Source: Mycoplasma sp. Ms02 (GTDB taxonomy: Bacteria; Bacillota_I; Bacilli_A; Mycoplasmatales; Metamycoplasmataceae). Taken from it: a stretch of DNA of 64,000 bases. Below are positions 12,525 through 25,600 of this stretch, in pieces. The notes under the pieces are model-generated. The model was given only the letters and a program-made list of their open reading frames with translations, had not been told where the DNA came from and ran no database searches. The DNA is taken from positions 62,001 through 126,000 of the forward strand of contig NZ_CP081302.1 in NCBI RefSeq assembly GCF_019720735.1, in the 5' to 3' direction. Position numbers and translations under genes: made by a program. Each line of letters opens with the position of its first letter. The first letter of the stretch is position 1.

Positions 12525-12545
12525 CAAAAAAGAAGCTTTTGCTCC
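12525..12545 (-). terminator. Attenuating terminator between antitoxin array 1 and toxin pseudogene
   Basis: On the minus strand GGAGC-AAAA-GCTTC forms a 5-bp hairpin followed by TTTTTT. It sits between the antitoxin repeats and the toxin frame, as in known type III loci, where it sets the RNA-to-toxin ratio. Confidence 0.7.
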
Positions 12546-12640
12546 CTGAACTTTACATCTCGCTGATTGTCTTCGGTCGCGAAACACCATCTTTAAACCT
12601 CGCTGATTGTCTTCGGTCGCGAAACACCATCTTTACAAAC
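12525..12640 (-). ncRNA. Type III antitoxin RNA, array 1 (two pseudoknot repeats)
   Basis: Two identical 37-nt cores (12599-12635 and 12559-12595, period 40) lie just upstream of the toxin pseudogene on the same strand. Each unit reads GAUGGUGUUUCGCGACCGAA and continues to GCGAG. GGU pairs with ACC and UUCGC with GCGAG in the interleaved order a-b-a'-b', an H-type pseudoknot. A partial third unit edge (CTTTACAT in plus-strand order) is seen near 12551. The order promoter, repeats, terminator, toxin is diagnostic of type III toxin-antitoxin loci. RNA ends are estimated. Confidence 0.8.
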
Positions 12641-12642
12641 AT

Positions 12643-12648
12643 ATTTTA
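12643..12648 (-). promoter_or_regulatory. -10 box of antitoxin array 1
   Basis: TAAAAT on the minus strand lies within AGTAGTAAAATATGTTTG, a block that also precedes array 2 unchanged. That conservation points to a duplicated promoter directly upstream of the first repeat. Confidence 0.65.
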
Positions 12649-12724
12649 CTACTTTTAAATACTTGTTGAGAAAAGTGTTTGATTATATTGCTTGAAGTAA
12701 TTGTCTTCACTTGATATAAGTGTT

Positions 12725-13249
12725 TTAAAATTGATTTGAGGTTAAATAATTTTTCATAGCTTTTTCAAGTTTTAAGAAGTCACAGTGATATTTTAGAACT
12801 CTTTTACCTATTACTTGTTCGCTGTAGACAAATTCAATGTTTTCTACTATTTTATTCTTTTGTTTTCTGCAAAATAACAGCTGTTTTTTAATTAGAGATT
12901 TGTACTTAATGTCAAAACTTTCATCAATATTTAGCTCACTAAAAAACTCTTCCTTCACTGGAATGATTTTTCTGAAATCCAACAGACCGATAACCTCATC
13001 TTTTTCATCAAATATAAACATGTATCTTTTTGATCTTTTGGATCAATTTTCATGTTTATTTTTAGGTGATGTAAAAGGTATGAAATACTCAACATTTTCA
13101 GAAAGACTAACAATTATTCCTAAAAAAGGTTTAGTTTTTAGCTCATAATGCTCCGAATAAAAAACTTCTGAATCGATCTTGTTCAGATATTTAAGATATT
13201 TTGGGTAAATTTTATAAATCATCATTTTTTTGAAGTCTGCTTTTCTCAT
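12725..13249 (-). CDS. Type III toxin, ToxN/AbiQ family endoribonuclease (intact)
   Basis: The product has 174 residues. I chose the ATG at 13249 (MRKADF), with GGGAA upstream; an ATG at 13264 is in frame but has no ribosome site. Family marks: YPKYLKYLNKIDSEVFYS, then KPFLGIIVSL, then FIPFTSPKNKHENW, which aligns with the K-x-F-x-G and T-S-P-K-x-x-H motifs that line the ToxN active site. LDFRKIIPV, KKQLLFCR and a C-terminal KYHCDFLKLEKAM follow. The usual ToxN length is about 165-175. Toxins of this family cut RNA and are held inactive by the pseudoknot RNA encoded just upstream. Here that array (13368-13531) and a terminator (13331-13354) precede the gene on the same strand. Likely roles are phage defence or plasmid/locus maintenance, by inference from the family. 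Confidence 0.9.
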
Positions 13250-13330
13250 AATTGATTCCCACATTTATGCATCGCGCAATTTAGTTATGCGCTTTAACTT
13301 TATTTTACTCTTTTACTATAACAAAATTAA

Positions 13331-13354
13331 TAAAAGTAGAGCTTTGCTCTACTT
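13331..13354 (-). terminator. Terminator between antitoxin array 2 and intact toxin gene
   Basis: On the minus strand AAGTAGAGC-AAA-GCTCTACTT makes a 9-bp hairpin followed by a T-rich tail (TTTTATT). Its place between the RNA repeats and the toxin is the standard attenuator position of type III loci. Confidence 0.85.
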
Positions 13355-13535
13355 TATACACTTTATAGTTCCACCTATGGTCTTCGGCAGTGGGTCGCCA
13401 TCTTAATCGTTTCGCATATGGTCTTCGGCAGCGAATCGCCATCTTGATCGTTTCGCATATGGTCTTCGGCAGCGAATCGCCATCTTGATCGTTCCACCTA
13501 TGGTCTTCGGCAGTGGGTCGCCATCTTTACAAACA
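13331..13535 (-). ncRNA. Type III antitoxin RNA, array 2 (four pseudoknot repeats)
   Basis: Four units of exactly 41 nt start (plus coordinates) at 13368, 13409, 13450 and 13491. In RNA sense each begins GAUGGCGA, carries GCCGAAGACCAUA and ends in an A/C-rich linker. Stem 1 is GGC with GCC. Stem 2 is UUCGC with GCGAA in the two inner units and CCAC with GUGG in the two outer units. The stems interleave as an H-type pseudoknot, and the stem-2 changes are compensatory (U-A to C-G, G-C to A-U). Each processed unit should bind one toxin molecule. It lies directly upstream of the intact toxin gene. RNA ends are estimated from promoter and terminator. Confidence 0.88.
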
Positions 13536-13536
13536 T

Positions 13537-13542
13537 ATTTTA
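13537..13542 (-). promoter_or_regulatory. -10 box of antitoxin array 2
   Basis: TAAAAT lies in the same AGTAGTAAAATATGTTTG block seen before array 1, ending a few bases before the first repeat. Confidence 0.65.
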
Positions 13543-13574
13543 CTACTTTAGAAAGTAATATCATATAAAAGTTG

Positions 13575-13602
13575 AAAATTAAACTACCCAGTAAGGGTAG
13601 TT
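13575..13602 (-). terminator. Terminator of the 4,272-codon gene
   Basis: On the minus strand AACTACCC-TTACT-GGGTAGTT is followed by TAATTTT, 8 nt after the stop at 13610. Confidence 0.7.
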
Positions 13603-13609
13603 AATGCGA

Positions 13610-16600
13610 TTATTTTTTGTTTTTGTTTCATAAAACTATTCCGGCAAGAATTGCAGCTAATGCATTAAATCCTGCTGTTATAAATCATCAAATACTGATT
13701 TTTTCTTCAATGATTCCTGGCTCTAGTAATTTTTCTATTAATGATTTTGCTAAGTTTGAAGTTTGGAAAATGTCAAGTAACGCTTGAACCTTCTCTTTGG
13801 CTACAGAATCGCCTTGTTTTGCTGCTTTTATGTTATTTGCATCTTGATTTGTAATACCTAAGATTTCTTGTGCTTTTTCAGAAAGTTCTGCTGCACTATC
13901 ATCGTTGATATTTTGTACGAAGTCCATAACATCTTGAACAGCATTAGTCAATTCTGTCGCTTCTGGCACTCTTTGAGGATCGTGATCTTTGATAGCTTCT
14001 TGAATTTTTGCAAGCTCTTGAGATAGTTTATCTTTAAGATCTTCAAAATCTTGTGCATCAATAGTTGAATCTGCGAAGTTTTTAGCCGCTTTTTTAAGTG
14101 GCTCTAAATCTAAAATACCTGTTTCTATAGCTGGTTGTTTATCACCTTTATCTGTATTTTCTATTAAATCAGTGTTGTTGATTGGAATAGAGATAGGTTT
14201 ATTAGGTTTTAAACTTTCTCAAACTTTTTCAATTTCTGGTGTTTGAGCAAGAGGAACTAGCCGTTGTTTTGCTTGTTGTTTTGTATCAGCGTCAACGTCA
14301 GGTACTGCGTTTAAGGCTTTTTCGATATTTTCTTGTAGTTTTTCTTCAATTTTGTTAATTAGATCGTTTATTTGATCTGTATCTAAATTAGTAGTTTGAT
14401 AAGGTTCAACTGTTTCGTTATTTTGAATTTTTTCAACTTTATCAATTAAATCAGCTAATTCAGGATCAATATGTTCTTCACCAACATATTTTTTAATAGC
14501 TTGAGCATGTTTCTTAGCTTTTTCATACTCATCATTTAAATCAGCCATTGCATTATCAAGCACTTTAGCATTATCTAAAATGTCTTGCATTGGTTTGTTA
14601 TCTTCATCATGAAGTTGTTTGTAGTTGTTATTTATTAATTCATCTTTAATTCCATCTTTTTGAGCGTCATTTAGATGAGGGAGCTGATCAACAGCATCAG
14701 CCTTTTCTTTTCTTTGGTTATTTACATCGTTAGCTTCATTAATTTCTTGGTAAACAACATTTGGATCATCAGATTTATCAATTTTATCTGTGAAATAGTC
14801 TTTTTCGTCATTTGTTAATCAATCTTTATCGGCTAATTCTTGTTTTAATTTATCTTTTTCGTTTGGAGAAATTCCTGCTGCTTTTGGTCTTTGACTCTGA
14901 AGAATTGTGTTGTAAACATTATCTTTATCCAATAAATATAGATTTTCTAATGTTTGTTTTTGTTGACCATTTAATTCTTGAGCATTAATTAAATCTAGAT
15001 ACTGTAAATTATCTTTTATAACTTCATCTATTAAAGTGTTCAGTTTATCATCATTTGATTTTTCTTTAACTTTATTAGCTTTATTTACAAAATTGTTTTT
15101 ATCTGTTTTATAGTCATTTAGATTAATTAATAGATCGGCAAATTCTAAGTGAGAATCGGCTTTAACTAGAGATTGCTTTGCAAAATCAAGAATTTTTGAA
15201 TCAATTTGATTTTCAGGATTTAATTTAGCCAATTGATCTTCTAGTTTAGCTTTTGCAGCTAATAAGTCGCTTTTTGCTTGATTATATGAATCGTTTGCTA
15301 CTGAAGAATTTAAAAAGTCATTAATTTTTTTGTTGATGTCATCAAGAGCAACGATTGCTTTTACTTTATCAGAATAAGGTTTATTATCTTCAGAATTGTG
15401 ATCTTCTAATTCAGAAACTTCTTTCACTAAATCGTTAAGACCAATTGGTTTAACTGGTTTTTGTTGATCAAGATCTTCTTTGTTTGCATCAAGATAATCA
15501 TTTACTAAATTGTTAATATTTTGGTCTTTTGCTTTGTCAACTAGAGGATTCAATGGTTGATCAAAAGGTTGTTGGTCTGAAATATCAGCGTTTTTAATAT
15601 CATCACTAATATGCTGTTTTTCCTCGTCGCTTAAGTGAGGTAACTTATCTACTTCATTTAGCGCATCTTCTTTTGCTTTATCAACTTCTTTAGCTTTATC
15701 AAGAATTTCTAAAATCTTATCTTCTTGTTCAGGATTATTTAGAACACCATCAATTTCAGAGTTTAATTTCTCTTTATTAGTGTCTGATAAGTTAGGTAAG
15801 TTGTTAATCGTATCTTTAGCCGCTTCTTTTTCTTTTGTGTTAATTAGATCAATAATTTTTTGAACATCGTCTTTTGATAGGTTTGACTTATCAGGACTTG
15901 TGTTAAAGGTATTTTCTGGAAGTTTAGCTTCATCTTCATCATCCAAATTATTCGAGATTACATCTTTAGCAACTTCTTTAATCTTGTCTAATGTGTCATT
16001 ATTATCCAATTTTGGAAGTATTTTTTCAAGTTCTTTGATTTTTTTGTCCAATTCATCCATCTTGTCATCTAATTCTTTAGCTGCATCTTTAATATCTTGG
16101 ATTGTTTTTGGATTATCTCCTACTGAAGTATTATCAACTGTAATTTCAGAGTTTTTAATATTATTGATGATTTGGTCTTTTTGATCTTGGTTTAAGTGTG
16201 GGTATTCTGGTGAGTTAATTTCGTTTGCAAGATCTTTTTTTGCATCATGATGAGCTTTAGCTTGATCAAGAACATCTTGAGGTGTTTTTTGGTCATTATC
16301 TTGATCAATTAAATCTTTGAAGTGTTCTTTTTCGGCTGGACTCAAGTAATCAAGGTTGTCGATGTCAGTTTTGGCATTTTCTTTTTTCTCTTGATCTGAA
16401 GACATTTCGTTTTCAAGTTTGTCAATTAAAGCATTTAGATTTTCAACTTGTTTTTTTGTTCAAGCTGCTGGTTTTTCTGTTCCATTAGCTTGGTCTTGAG
16501 GTTTTTCAACATCGTTGTTTCATATTTCATCAATTGGATTAACAGTACTTTTGTTATTCAATAAATCTTTAGCTGTATCGATTAGTTTTTTATATTTATC

Positions 16601-19600
16601 TTTCAAGGCAGGGTCGGCTTGATCATATTTATTATTTTCAGGATTAGCATCTTTATTTAAGAAACTTGTGTCTGAATTATTAATGTTGTTCTGAAGGTCA
16701 TTCATAACTGAGTCTAATTCAGCTGCTTTTGCCTGTTCTGCAGATGTTTTTGAAGTATTTTCTGGAAGATTCTCAACTAGAGGGCTGTTATCTAAAACAG
16801 AATCTTTAATCTTTTGTTTTACTGCGTCTTTTTGATCTTGATTTAAATGTGGATAGTCGTCCTCTACTTTATTTACAGCTTCTTGCTTTTTCTTATTAGT
16901 TTCAATGATTGCTTGTTTTAGATTTTCGAGATCTTCTAAATTGGTTGTATTAGAAATTTTATCTTTTGCTGCTGCTTTTTCTTGATCAGAAAGTGTATTT
17001 TCAGTATCTTCAATTGGTGTTGTGTCAACTAAGTTATTTAATTCTTGTTGTTTATCAGCAACTTCTTTGACTTTTTCAGCTTGTTTTTCAAGTATTCTGA
17101 TAACTTCAGCTACTTGATCAGGATTTAAAAGATCAGAATCATTATTTGGTAGTGCAGTTTCAGATGCCCCATCATTTTTATCTTGATTTCATAAATCTTT
17201 AATTTCAGAAGCTAAATCAGAACCTTCAGAAAGATCATTTGCCTTATCTGCTAAGTTTTTAAGTTTGTCTTTTAACTCAGGAGCTTTATCTAAAACAGAA
17301 GCATAAGGTTCTTGATCAAGTTTATCCTTAAGATCTTTAGCTGCATCTTTTAGTTTTTGCATTTGATCTGAATATTCGTTTGCAAAGTCTTTAACGTTTG
17401 AAACGGGATCTCCTGTTACATTTTCAGAATCAAGCTGTTTAGCATCAATTAATTTAGGCTTAATTTTGTTTGCTATTGCGTCATTAATATTTGGAATTTC
17501 TTTAATTTGATCTAAAACATTTTGTTTGTCTTGATTTGTTGCTTTTGCTTTTTCAATAATTTTGTCAATTTCTTTCTTAGCATTATCAAATCAATCATTT
17601 CCAGTTTTAGCATTGTTTTTGTGTTTTAGAGCTTCATTTTTAAGAGCTTCTTTTTCTGAATCGCTTAATAGTTCGTTTTTGTCAATTTCAGCTTCGTAGT
17701 AGCTTAAGTCTTCTTCGGCAGCATCATTTGAGTTTTGGAAACCATCAAATGTTTTTGCACCTTGATATGGATCTAGATTACTATTATCACCAAAGGAAAC
17801 ATCTCCTGGAAGATCAACTGGTTTGCTAATTAATTCTTGAGGCGTTTTGTTTGAAACAACTTTGTAATTCGCATCAAGAGTGCTGTTGTCTGTGTTTGCC
17901 ACTGGATCAAGTAATTCAAGTGTGTATTTTTCTTCAGGTCTATATGAAGGGTCTATAGTAACTTTATCTTTGCTTTGATTTGCAGGATTTGTTGCTTTGT
18001 TTTCTGGATCATTGTAAATAATTTGATTTTCTAATTCTTTTGCTTTTTCTTCAAGGACTTTCGATTCTTTTTTGAATCCTGGAACTTTAACATATTTCTT
18101 AACTGTTGGCTTTGTTTGATCATCTGAATGTTTAGGTGAAATCTCAAACGAAACCAAAGTTTCACCCGTGATAGCATCATAACCTTCAACTTTTTTGTTT
18201 GAAATTGTGTAATTCTCTTTTAAATCTGATTCATAGTTGAATACGTAATTATCAATGTTTTTAGCTGGATCTGAATAAGGTGATATGTTTTCATTATTAG
18301 GATATAAAACTTGGACTTTATCTGCTTCAGAAGCTGTGTTAGCATTAATTTCTTGCTCTTGGGCTTCAGTTTTAAATCCATTAATTGTAAATGTGTACTC
18401 TTGATCTGATTGAATTTGTGAAGGTTGTGAATCACCATTCCTTTTTACTTGTGCATTTGTTTTTGTTGATTCTAATCTTGCCTTAACAGTTAAGGTACCT
18501 GTTGTATTGTCATGTTCTATAACGATCGGTTGTACAAGTTTAGCATTTGGAGCTGTGGTCGAAGCAACAATATCAGAAACATTAACATTTGAAGGTAATG
18601 TTTGTGCCTTATTTACAGATGAGTCTAAAGCAATATTGAAGTTTGTTGCACTCTGTGATTCTGTATTTAACCTTTCTTTTTCAGTGTCAAAACCTGACAT
18701 AACAAGATCTTTAGGACCATTTGAACTTTGGTAATTACTATCTTTTGCAATAACTTTAGCTACTGCAATTGTGTTTGTACCTTGTGTTGCATCAAATCCT
18801 TTGAAACTTAAATCGCTTGCAAGTACTTTTGCGTTGTGGAAGATGTAAGCTTGTTGATCTGCATCATATGTTGCAATTTCATCACCGTTTTTAAGTTTAA
18901 TATTTGCATAATTCGATGGAACGTTAAAACTTCCATCTGGAACCGATTTATCACCTGTGTATTCGGCAGATAAATTAGATAAAAAGTCGTTTAATCTAGA
19001 AACTTCATCACTTGATTTTTTGAATCCTAATATTTCAAGAGTTTTTGATTCAGATGAAGTTTGATCTTGAAGACCATCTTTTGTAGATGTTAATTTGTAT
19101 TCAATTCTCAGTTTACCTTCACTGTTTAGAGGAGTTAAAGTAATGTTTTCAAATACAGAAGAATTATTTAGATTTGAGTTTTTCTCCTTATTTAAAGTAG
19201 CTTTTGAATCTTGGACATTCACTTGAGACTCAAGTAAGTCATAAATTTCTTTTTCTGTTATTGTGTCTGGTAATTTGTTTTCTTTATCGCTTACATTTAA
19301 GGTTGGGTTTTGAGTTTTTAGAAGCCTATTTAATCTTTGAACTTCAGTCATGAAGCCTTCTTGTGTTTCTTTATCTGAAGATTTAACGTCTCCGAAATCA
19401 GGGTTTACAGATGTAACTTTAATTAAGAAGGTTGCAACACCTGTTTTGTCATTTTCTGGAGTAGTTTGTTGAACTTGAATATCTGAAACTAAAACTTTTG
19501 CATTGAGATCAGCAAAAACAAACGCATCTCCTGTTTCGTTTAATACACCTGTGTATGTATTTGCGTCAGATTGTGATTTTTTAAGTTTAATTTTGCTAAT

Positions 19601-22600
19601 TTTATCTTTTTGAATTGTTAAAGCAGAAGGTAATTGATTTTTATATTCAGGTGTAAACTCAATACCACTAAAGAAAATTGTATTTAATCTATTTGTTTCT
19701 TTTGTCGCTGTAACAAAGCCATTTTGGGCAAATGACTTAGATGCAGAAGACTTAGTTTGCTCTAAACTTGGTCTTGTTGATTTCAGTTTGAAATCAATGT
19801 TTAAAGATCCGTTTTCTGCATTAACGTTTGTAAAGGTTAGGTCAGTAACTTCAGCATTTGAGTCAGCAAGAATTGCATTTATTTTTTGTTTTACAGCTTC
19901 TTTGAATTGTTCGTGAGAACTTGCTGAGTATTTTGCTTTTTCTTGAGATAAATCAAGGTTGCTTAACTGTGAAGCTTTTTTGTTTCACAAGTCATTTAAT
20001 CTTTCTTGCTCTGTTTTATAGCCACTAACGTTTTCTTGAATAGCATTAGTTGATTTTGGTTTTTGACCAAATCTAGCATCTGTTGATTCAAGTTTAAAGC
20101 TTATTGGTTTTGTTCCATTTTGATCATCACTTGCAGTGGTTGTTGGTGATGTAAAATCAACCAATTTTAGTTTTAACTCAGGGATTTCATTATTTTCATT
20201 AAATGTGTAAGTTTGGTCATTGTGCACAAGTGAGACAGTAAGCTCAGAAGGTTGAACTTGTCTTTCTCTAGGATAAGCTAAAAATTCTGGTGCTGTTGTT
20301 TTTCTTGACACTGTAATATTTTGAGCATTGAAAGCATCGATTCTTTGTTGTTCTTTAGCTTTTGAATAGAAATCACTAATTACAAACTCTTTTGTCATAT
20401 TTGTTGACACTGTTGGGTTTGTAATACCATTTCTTGTTGATTTTAATTTGAATTTGTATTTAACTTGATCATCGTTGTTATTAAATACAAATGAACTTGG
20501 ATCTACTGACATTTGTTTAGAAGCAAAGTGTTTGTTTAATCTTGAAATTATTTCATCTCTTGCTACTTCTGTTGAAAGTCTTGTTTTGTCAAGATCTGCA
20601 AAAACAGCTGCTGGAATTTCATTTAAAGCTGCAACTTCTTCACTTAAACGATCAGATTCTTTTTTGAACCCTCTAATTGTTAGAGTTTTAGGATTTGATT
20701 TAACGTTTGCAAAGTTAGGGTCTGTTGAAGTTAATTTAACTGTTAGAGTTAATTCACCATTGTTGTCATTTGCACTTGTAATTTGAGCAAAAGTTACATC
20801 ATTTAAAAGTACTTTTGACTTAAGAGTGGCTGATGTAAATGAATTTGCGTTATTTAAAGTTTCTGATTGGTTGTTTGTGTTTGCAACGAAACTTAGTCTG
20901 TTTTTATCTAAGCTTACAGGATTTGGATAAGCCAATATTAAAGAATTCGCGTTTGCATAAGATGCTGAAACCAGTTTAGCAAGCTCTGAATTTAACCTTG
21001 CTTTTTCATCAGATTCTTTTTTGAATCCTGTCTGCAATAAGTTTTTGTTTTGTGTAGATGAAACAGATGTTAAGCCTGTTCTGGTTGATACTAATTTAAA
21101 ATCTAAATTAACACTTCCATTTGTTCTGTTTTTGTTTTTGAAAGTAAGATCTTTAACTTGAGCACCATGTGGAGCTAAAAGATTGTTCAATCTTTCTTTT
21201 ACGGCTGTTTCATAGGCGTTTGTGTTTGCTGGATATTTCTTTTTAAGATCCTCTAAATTAAGGGCGTCAAAAATCGAAGGCGTTTTGGCTAATAATTCAT
21301 CTAGTCTATTTGCTTCTGTTTTATAGCCCGATGCTGTTTTTGTAACTGTATCGGTTTTTGGTTTATTAGCAAATCTTGCATCTGTTGATTCAAGTTTGAA
21401 CCTTACAGGCTTCGTACCTGCTAAATCATCCGTATTAACAGTTGGATCAGAAGTAATTTCGACAACTTTAACACCTAATTCAGGTATAAATCCGTTTTGA
21501 TCAGCTGTATATTCTCTACCATTGTAAGTGATCTTAATATCCAGTTCACTTGGATTTAAAGTTCTTGAATTTGGATATGCTAAATAATCGGGAGCTGAAG
21601 ATTTTCTTGTAACTGCTATTGGAGCTGCTTTGATTGCGTTTAGTTTTTCCATCTCCTTTGCACGAGAGTAGAAACCTGTTATTCTAAGCTGATTTGTAGC
21701 AGAACTTGAAATTGTATTTGGCACAATACCATCTCTTGTTGACTCTAATTTAAAGCTGTAAACGATATCAGGACCACCATTTCTATATGTCATTGAACCT
21801 TCGTTTACTTTAGCATTTAATCCTCTTTGATTTAAATAATTATTAATATCTGTGATTACAGCAGTTTTTGGAATTTCTCTTGCTAATTTCGATTTATCTA
21901 AATCTGCAAAAGCTGTTTCAGGGATGCTTGTAATTTTAAGCACTTCTTCCTGAAGTCTTCTTGCTTCTGTTTTAAAGCCATTAACAGGAAGTGTGAATGT
22001 TTGTGATTTTACATTACTGTATGAAGGATCAGTTGAAGTAATTTTAAATGAAACGTTAGTTGATCCATTTTGATCGTTTGCGTTAGCAATTTCGCCAACC
22101 TGAACATCAGCTGGTACAATCTTAAATTTACCTGTTGTTGAAGTAAAGTTGTTTGCTTGGTTTAAATTTTCGTTCGCTGGCGATGTTGTTCTTACAAAAG
22201 TAAGCTTATTAGCCTCTAAAACAGCTTTATCTGGATAATTTAGCATTATTTGATTTGCATTTAAGTAAGATGCAGAAGCAATTTTTACTGCTAAATCGTT
22301 TAATCTTTTTTGTTCAGAAGTTGCGTTTTTAAAACCTGTTAATTCAACATCATTTGTTGTTGAAGCTGTTACTTTATTTGCACCTGTTGAAAGACCATTT
22401 TTTGTTGAAACAATTGTAAATCCAACACCTTTTAGTTTTCCATCTGTATCGTTTGATACAGGGTCTAAACTGCTTACATCAAGAGTTGCATTTCTTGATC
22501 TTAAATAGTCATTAATTTTATTTTTGAGTGTTTCGATTTGATCTGAAGGTTTCTTTGATGCTCTTTCGTTTAAAGGTCATAAAGAATTTAGATCAATGCC

Positions 22601-25600
22601 GTTTACAACATCTTGCAATCTTTCTTGCTCAGTTTTAAATGCACGGATTGTTTGTGATTTATTGTTGCTTGTAATTGCCGTTTTATCTTCATCAGATCTT
22701 AATTGGAAAGTTATTGTGAAATCACCATTTCTGTCATTTGCTGTTGTAGTTGGTGTTACTTGTACATTATCTAAATAAGCGTTCATGCCTTCTATATAGG
22801 CTTTTCCTTCTTTTTGAATAATGTTGTAAGTTTTGCCATCTTTAGTAACAGTACCTGTTATATTGGTTTCAGAAAATCTGTGCCCACCAGTTTTATTTAA
22901 ATCTGAAGCCATTGTATTTTGTTTAGGATAATTTAAATTAAATGTTGCTCCAACTAGAAATTTTTCTAAATCTCCTTGGATATCAGCAGGTTCTTTAAAA
23001 TCACCCAATGTTTGTGTTTTTGGAGTTAATCTTGTAACTTCTTGCTGTTTTTCGGCTTCTGTTTTTTCAGCAATTATTGGTGATAAAACGTAATACTCAA
23101 TATCCACTTTCTTTGAATCAGTTTTGTTTACATTGATACTTTTGACTCTTACTTCTCATCCTTGGTATTTTGAAGGAGTTGTATCGTTTAAGAATGTTGA
23201 AGTAAAGTTTGCTTTATTTTGAGCTGCATCTTGAGCTGTAATTTCATTCATTTGTTTTGAAGAATTTGAGTAAGCAAATTGAGCATCAGCACCATTTAAT
23301 TGTTCTAGAGCTGCTTCTGCTTCTTTGATTAAGGCATTTAAGTCTGAATCGCTAGCATTTGAGCTTAATTTAAGGTTTGAAAAACCATTTGCAGTATTAA
23401 ATACAGAATCTGAATCTGATGTGAAGTGAGTTTTAATTTTTCTTTCCACTTCAGCCAATCTGTTTTTGTAATACTGATCTGAGTTTTTGTAAATTTTATC
23501 TTCTTTAACTTGGTCAAATTTTTCAAGAGCTATTAAGAGCTTTTTAGCAATACCTTGCTCATTTTTAGTTAAAACTTTTTGATTAGTTTTAGGATCTTGA
23601 ATATATAAAGGTCCTGAACCACTACGGTTAAACGCTTCTTGGTAAATAGCATCTTTTGCTGATTGATCTTTTTGTGCTTTCATTCTTGATAGAAAAGCTT
23701 CTTTTGCAGAATGACTTAAATAAGGTAATTTCTTAATTCTACTTTCATTTAATTCATCAATCATTTTGTCTAACGAACTATTAAGTCTTGATCCAAGATC
23801 TCTGAAATTTAATGCGCTTGCCTGTGTATTAGGCTTAGAAGTATAACCAGAAGGTAGATTTGTAGAAGCGTTGAAGAAACCTTTAGATGCTAATTCGATT
23901 TGTCTTAAATAACCAAATTGATCCATTAATTCAGTTGTATTTTCTTTTGAATTTGTGAAGAATTGGAAAACAGGAACTTTACCATCACCATTAGGAAGTT
24001 CTTGAAGTAAAGCGTCGAAATACGGCATGTTTAAAGTGTTATTAACCTGAATTGTAGGAGTGTAATTAGAAGAAGTTTGAGTTAAAGGATCATAACCGAA
24101 TCATGAGTAAATAGCTTCGAAAACTTTCTTTGCAGCTTTGTTGTACTCATTTTGGAATGCTGTATCTGATTTTAGAGAGTCTAAAATTCTGTTTTTGTTA
24201 GTTGTATTATTTTGTGAAGAGTCTTTATAGTTAAGAGAAATGTTTTTTGTTTCTGTCGACTTCGCTCAGTCGATTATTTTGTTGAAGTTGTATTGATTTT
24301 GGATTGAAACAGTTTTTTGTGCTTGTGTTGCATTCGATTTTCTATCACTTAAACTTACAGTTTGTGTTGCTGTATTTGAGCTCAAGAAATTATGTTTTGA
24401 ATAGTAAGCAACTAGTTTTTGTTTTTGAGATAAGTTTGATAAAGCTGTGTCTAAACCACTTTTTGCATTGTTGTATGAAGATTGAAGATTTGAAATTAAG
24501 GTTTGAGCGTTATTTTGAATTTGTAAAACTTTTTTAAGCAATTCACCAAGCACAACAGGGTCAGTATTAGGTTGCGAAATATAAGTGTTAAACTCTTTTG
24601 CGAGTGCATTATATTGACCTAAAACAGAGTTTTTAATGTCTTCAATAGCTTTTTTGTTTTGACTTAAACCACTAACACTAGTGTTAGCCAATCCAATTTG
24701 TTTCGCAATTTCAATTAAAGATTCTGGGTTATCTGCTTTTAGCAATTTTTCAAACATTAATCCTAAAACATACGATTTAGTTTGTGCAGTAAAATCAGAG
24801 TCTACATACTCTCTTTGTTCTGCTGGAATTGCTTGGTAAATATCAGAAATCTTTTGCAATAAAGACTTCATAGAATTCTTAATATCGGTTCGCACATTGT
24901 TGTAGTTTGATTTTGTTAAGTCGCCACTTAAATATTCAGTACTTGTATCTGATGATAAATTAGCAACTCTTTTGTCAAAAGCTTCTTTGTAATCGTGTTT
25001 AACTTGTGATTTTCTGACAACATTCACATCAAAAATCAAGCTGTTTGTTTCAGGATCAAATTTTGGTGCTACTTCAGTTAAATTTTCGAATCTTAATAAT
25101 TCACTTGCTCCATTTGTAAAGCTTGGTTTTAATCTAATTGAGCTTAAGTTTGTTAAAACTTTTTTATCAACGTCTTTAATAAAGTTTCTTGTATATGTGT
25201 AATTTGTATTACCGTTTCTCTTTAAATTAAATCTTTGAGTAGTTCCATCGTTAAAACTTAGTAGTGTTTGAGGTGTTCTTGTTGATTTATCTACAACCTC
25301 ATAAGTGAAATTAGGAATTGTTTCATTTGATCCTGCATTTGATAAACCACTAACATTTTCACGAATAACAATGTTCATCTTCTTTTCTTGAGCTCTATTA
25401 AAGCTGTAGAAAGAACTACGGTGATTTCCTGTTGAAACTTCATCATAAACACTGGCTCCAACGAAACTGATTCCTTTTTTGAAAGCTACATTTCAGTTTC
25501 TTCTTGAGCTATCAACGTAATTAATCGCACTAGGCGCTTTTGTATTTCTTTCTGTTGTAAAGGTAAATACGATTTTATCAGATGCTTTTTGTCTGTCTAC

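Noticed and set aside
13368-13531. Regular 41-nt direct repeats as a CRISPR array
   Set aside because: There are no unique spacers: the units follow one another without intervening variable sequence, no cas gene is near, and the units carry paired stems next to a ToxN-family toxin.
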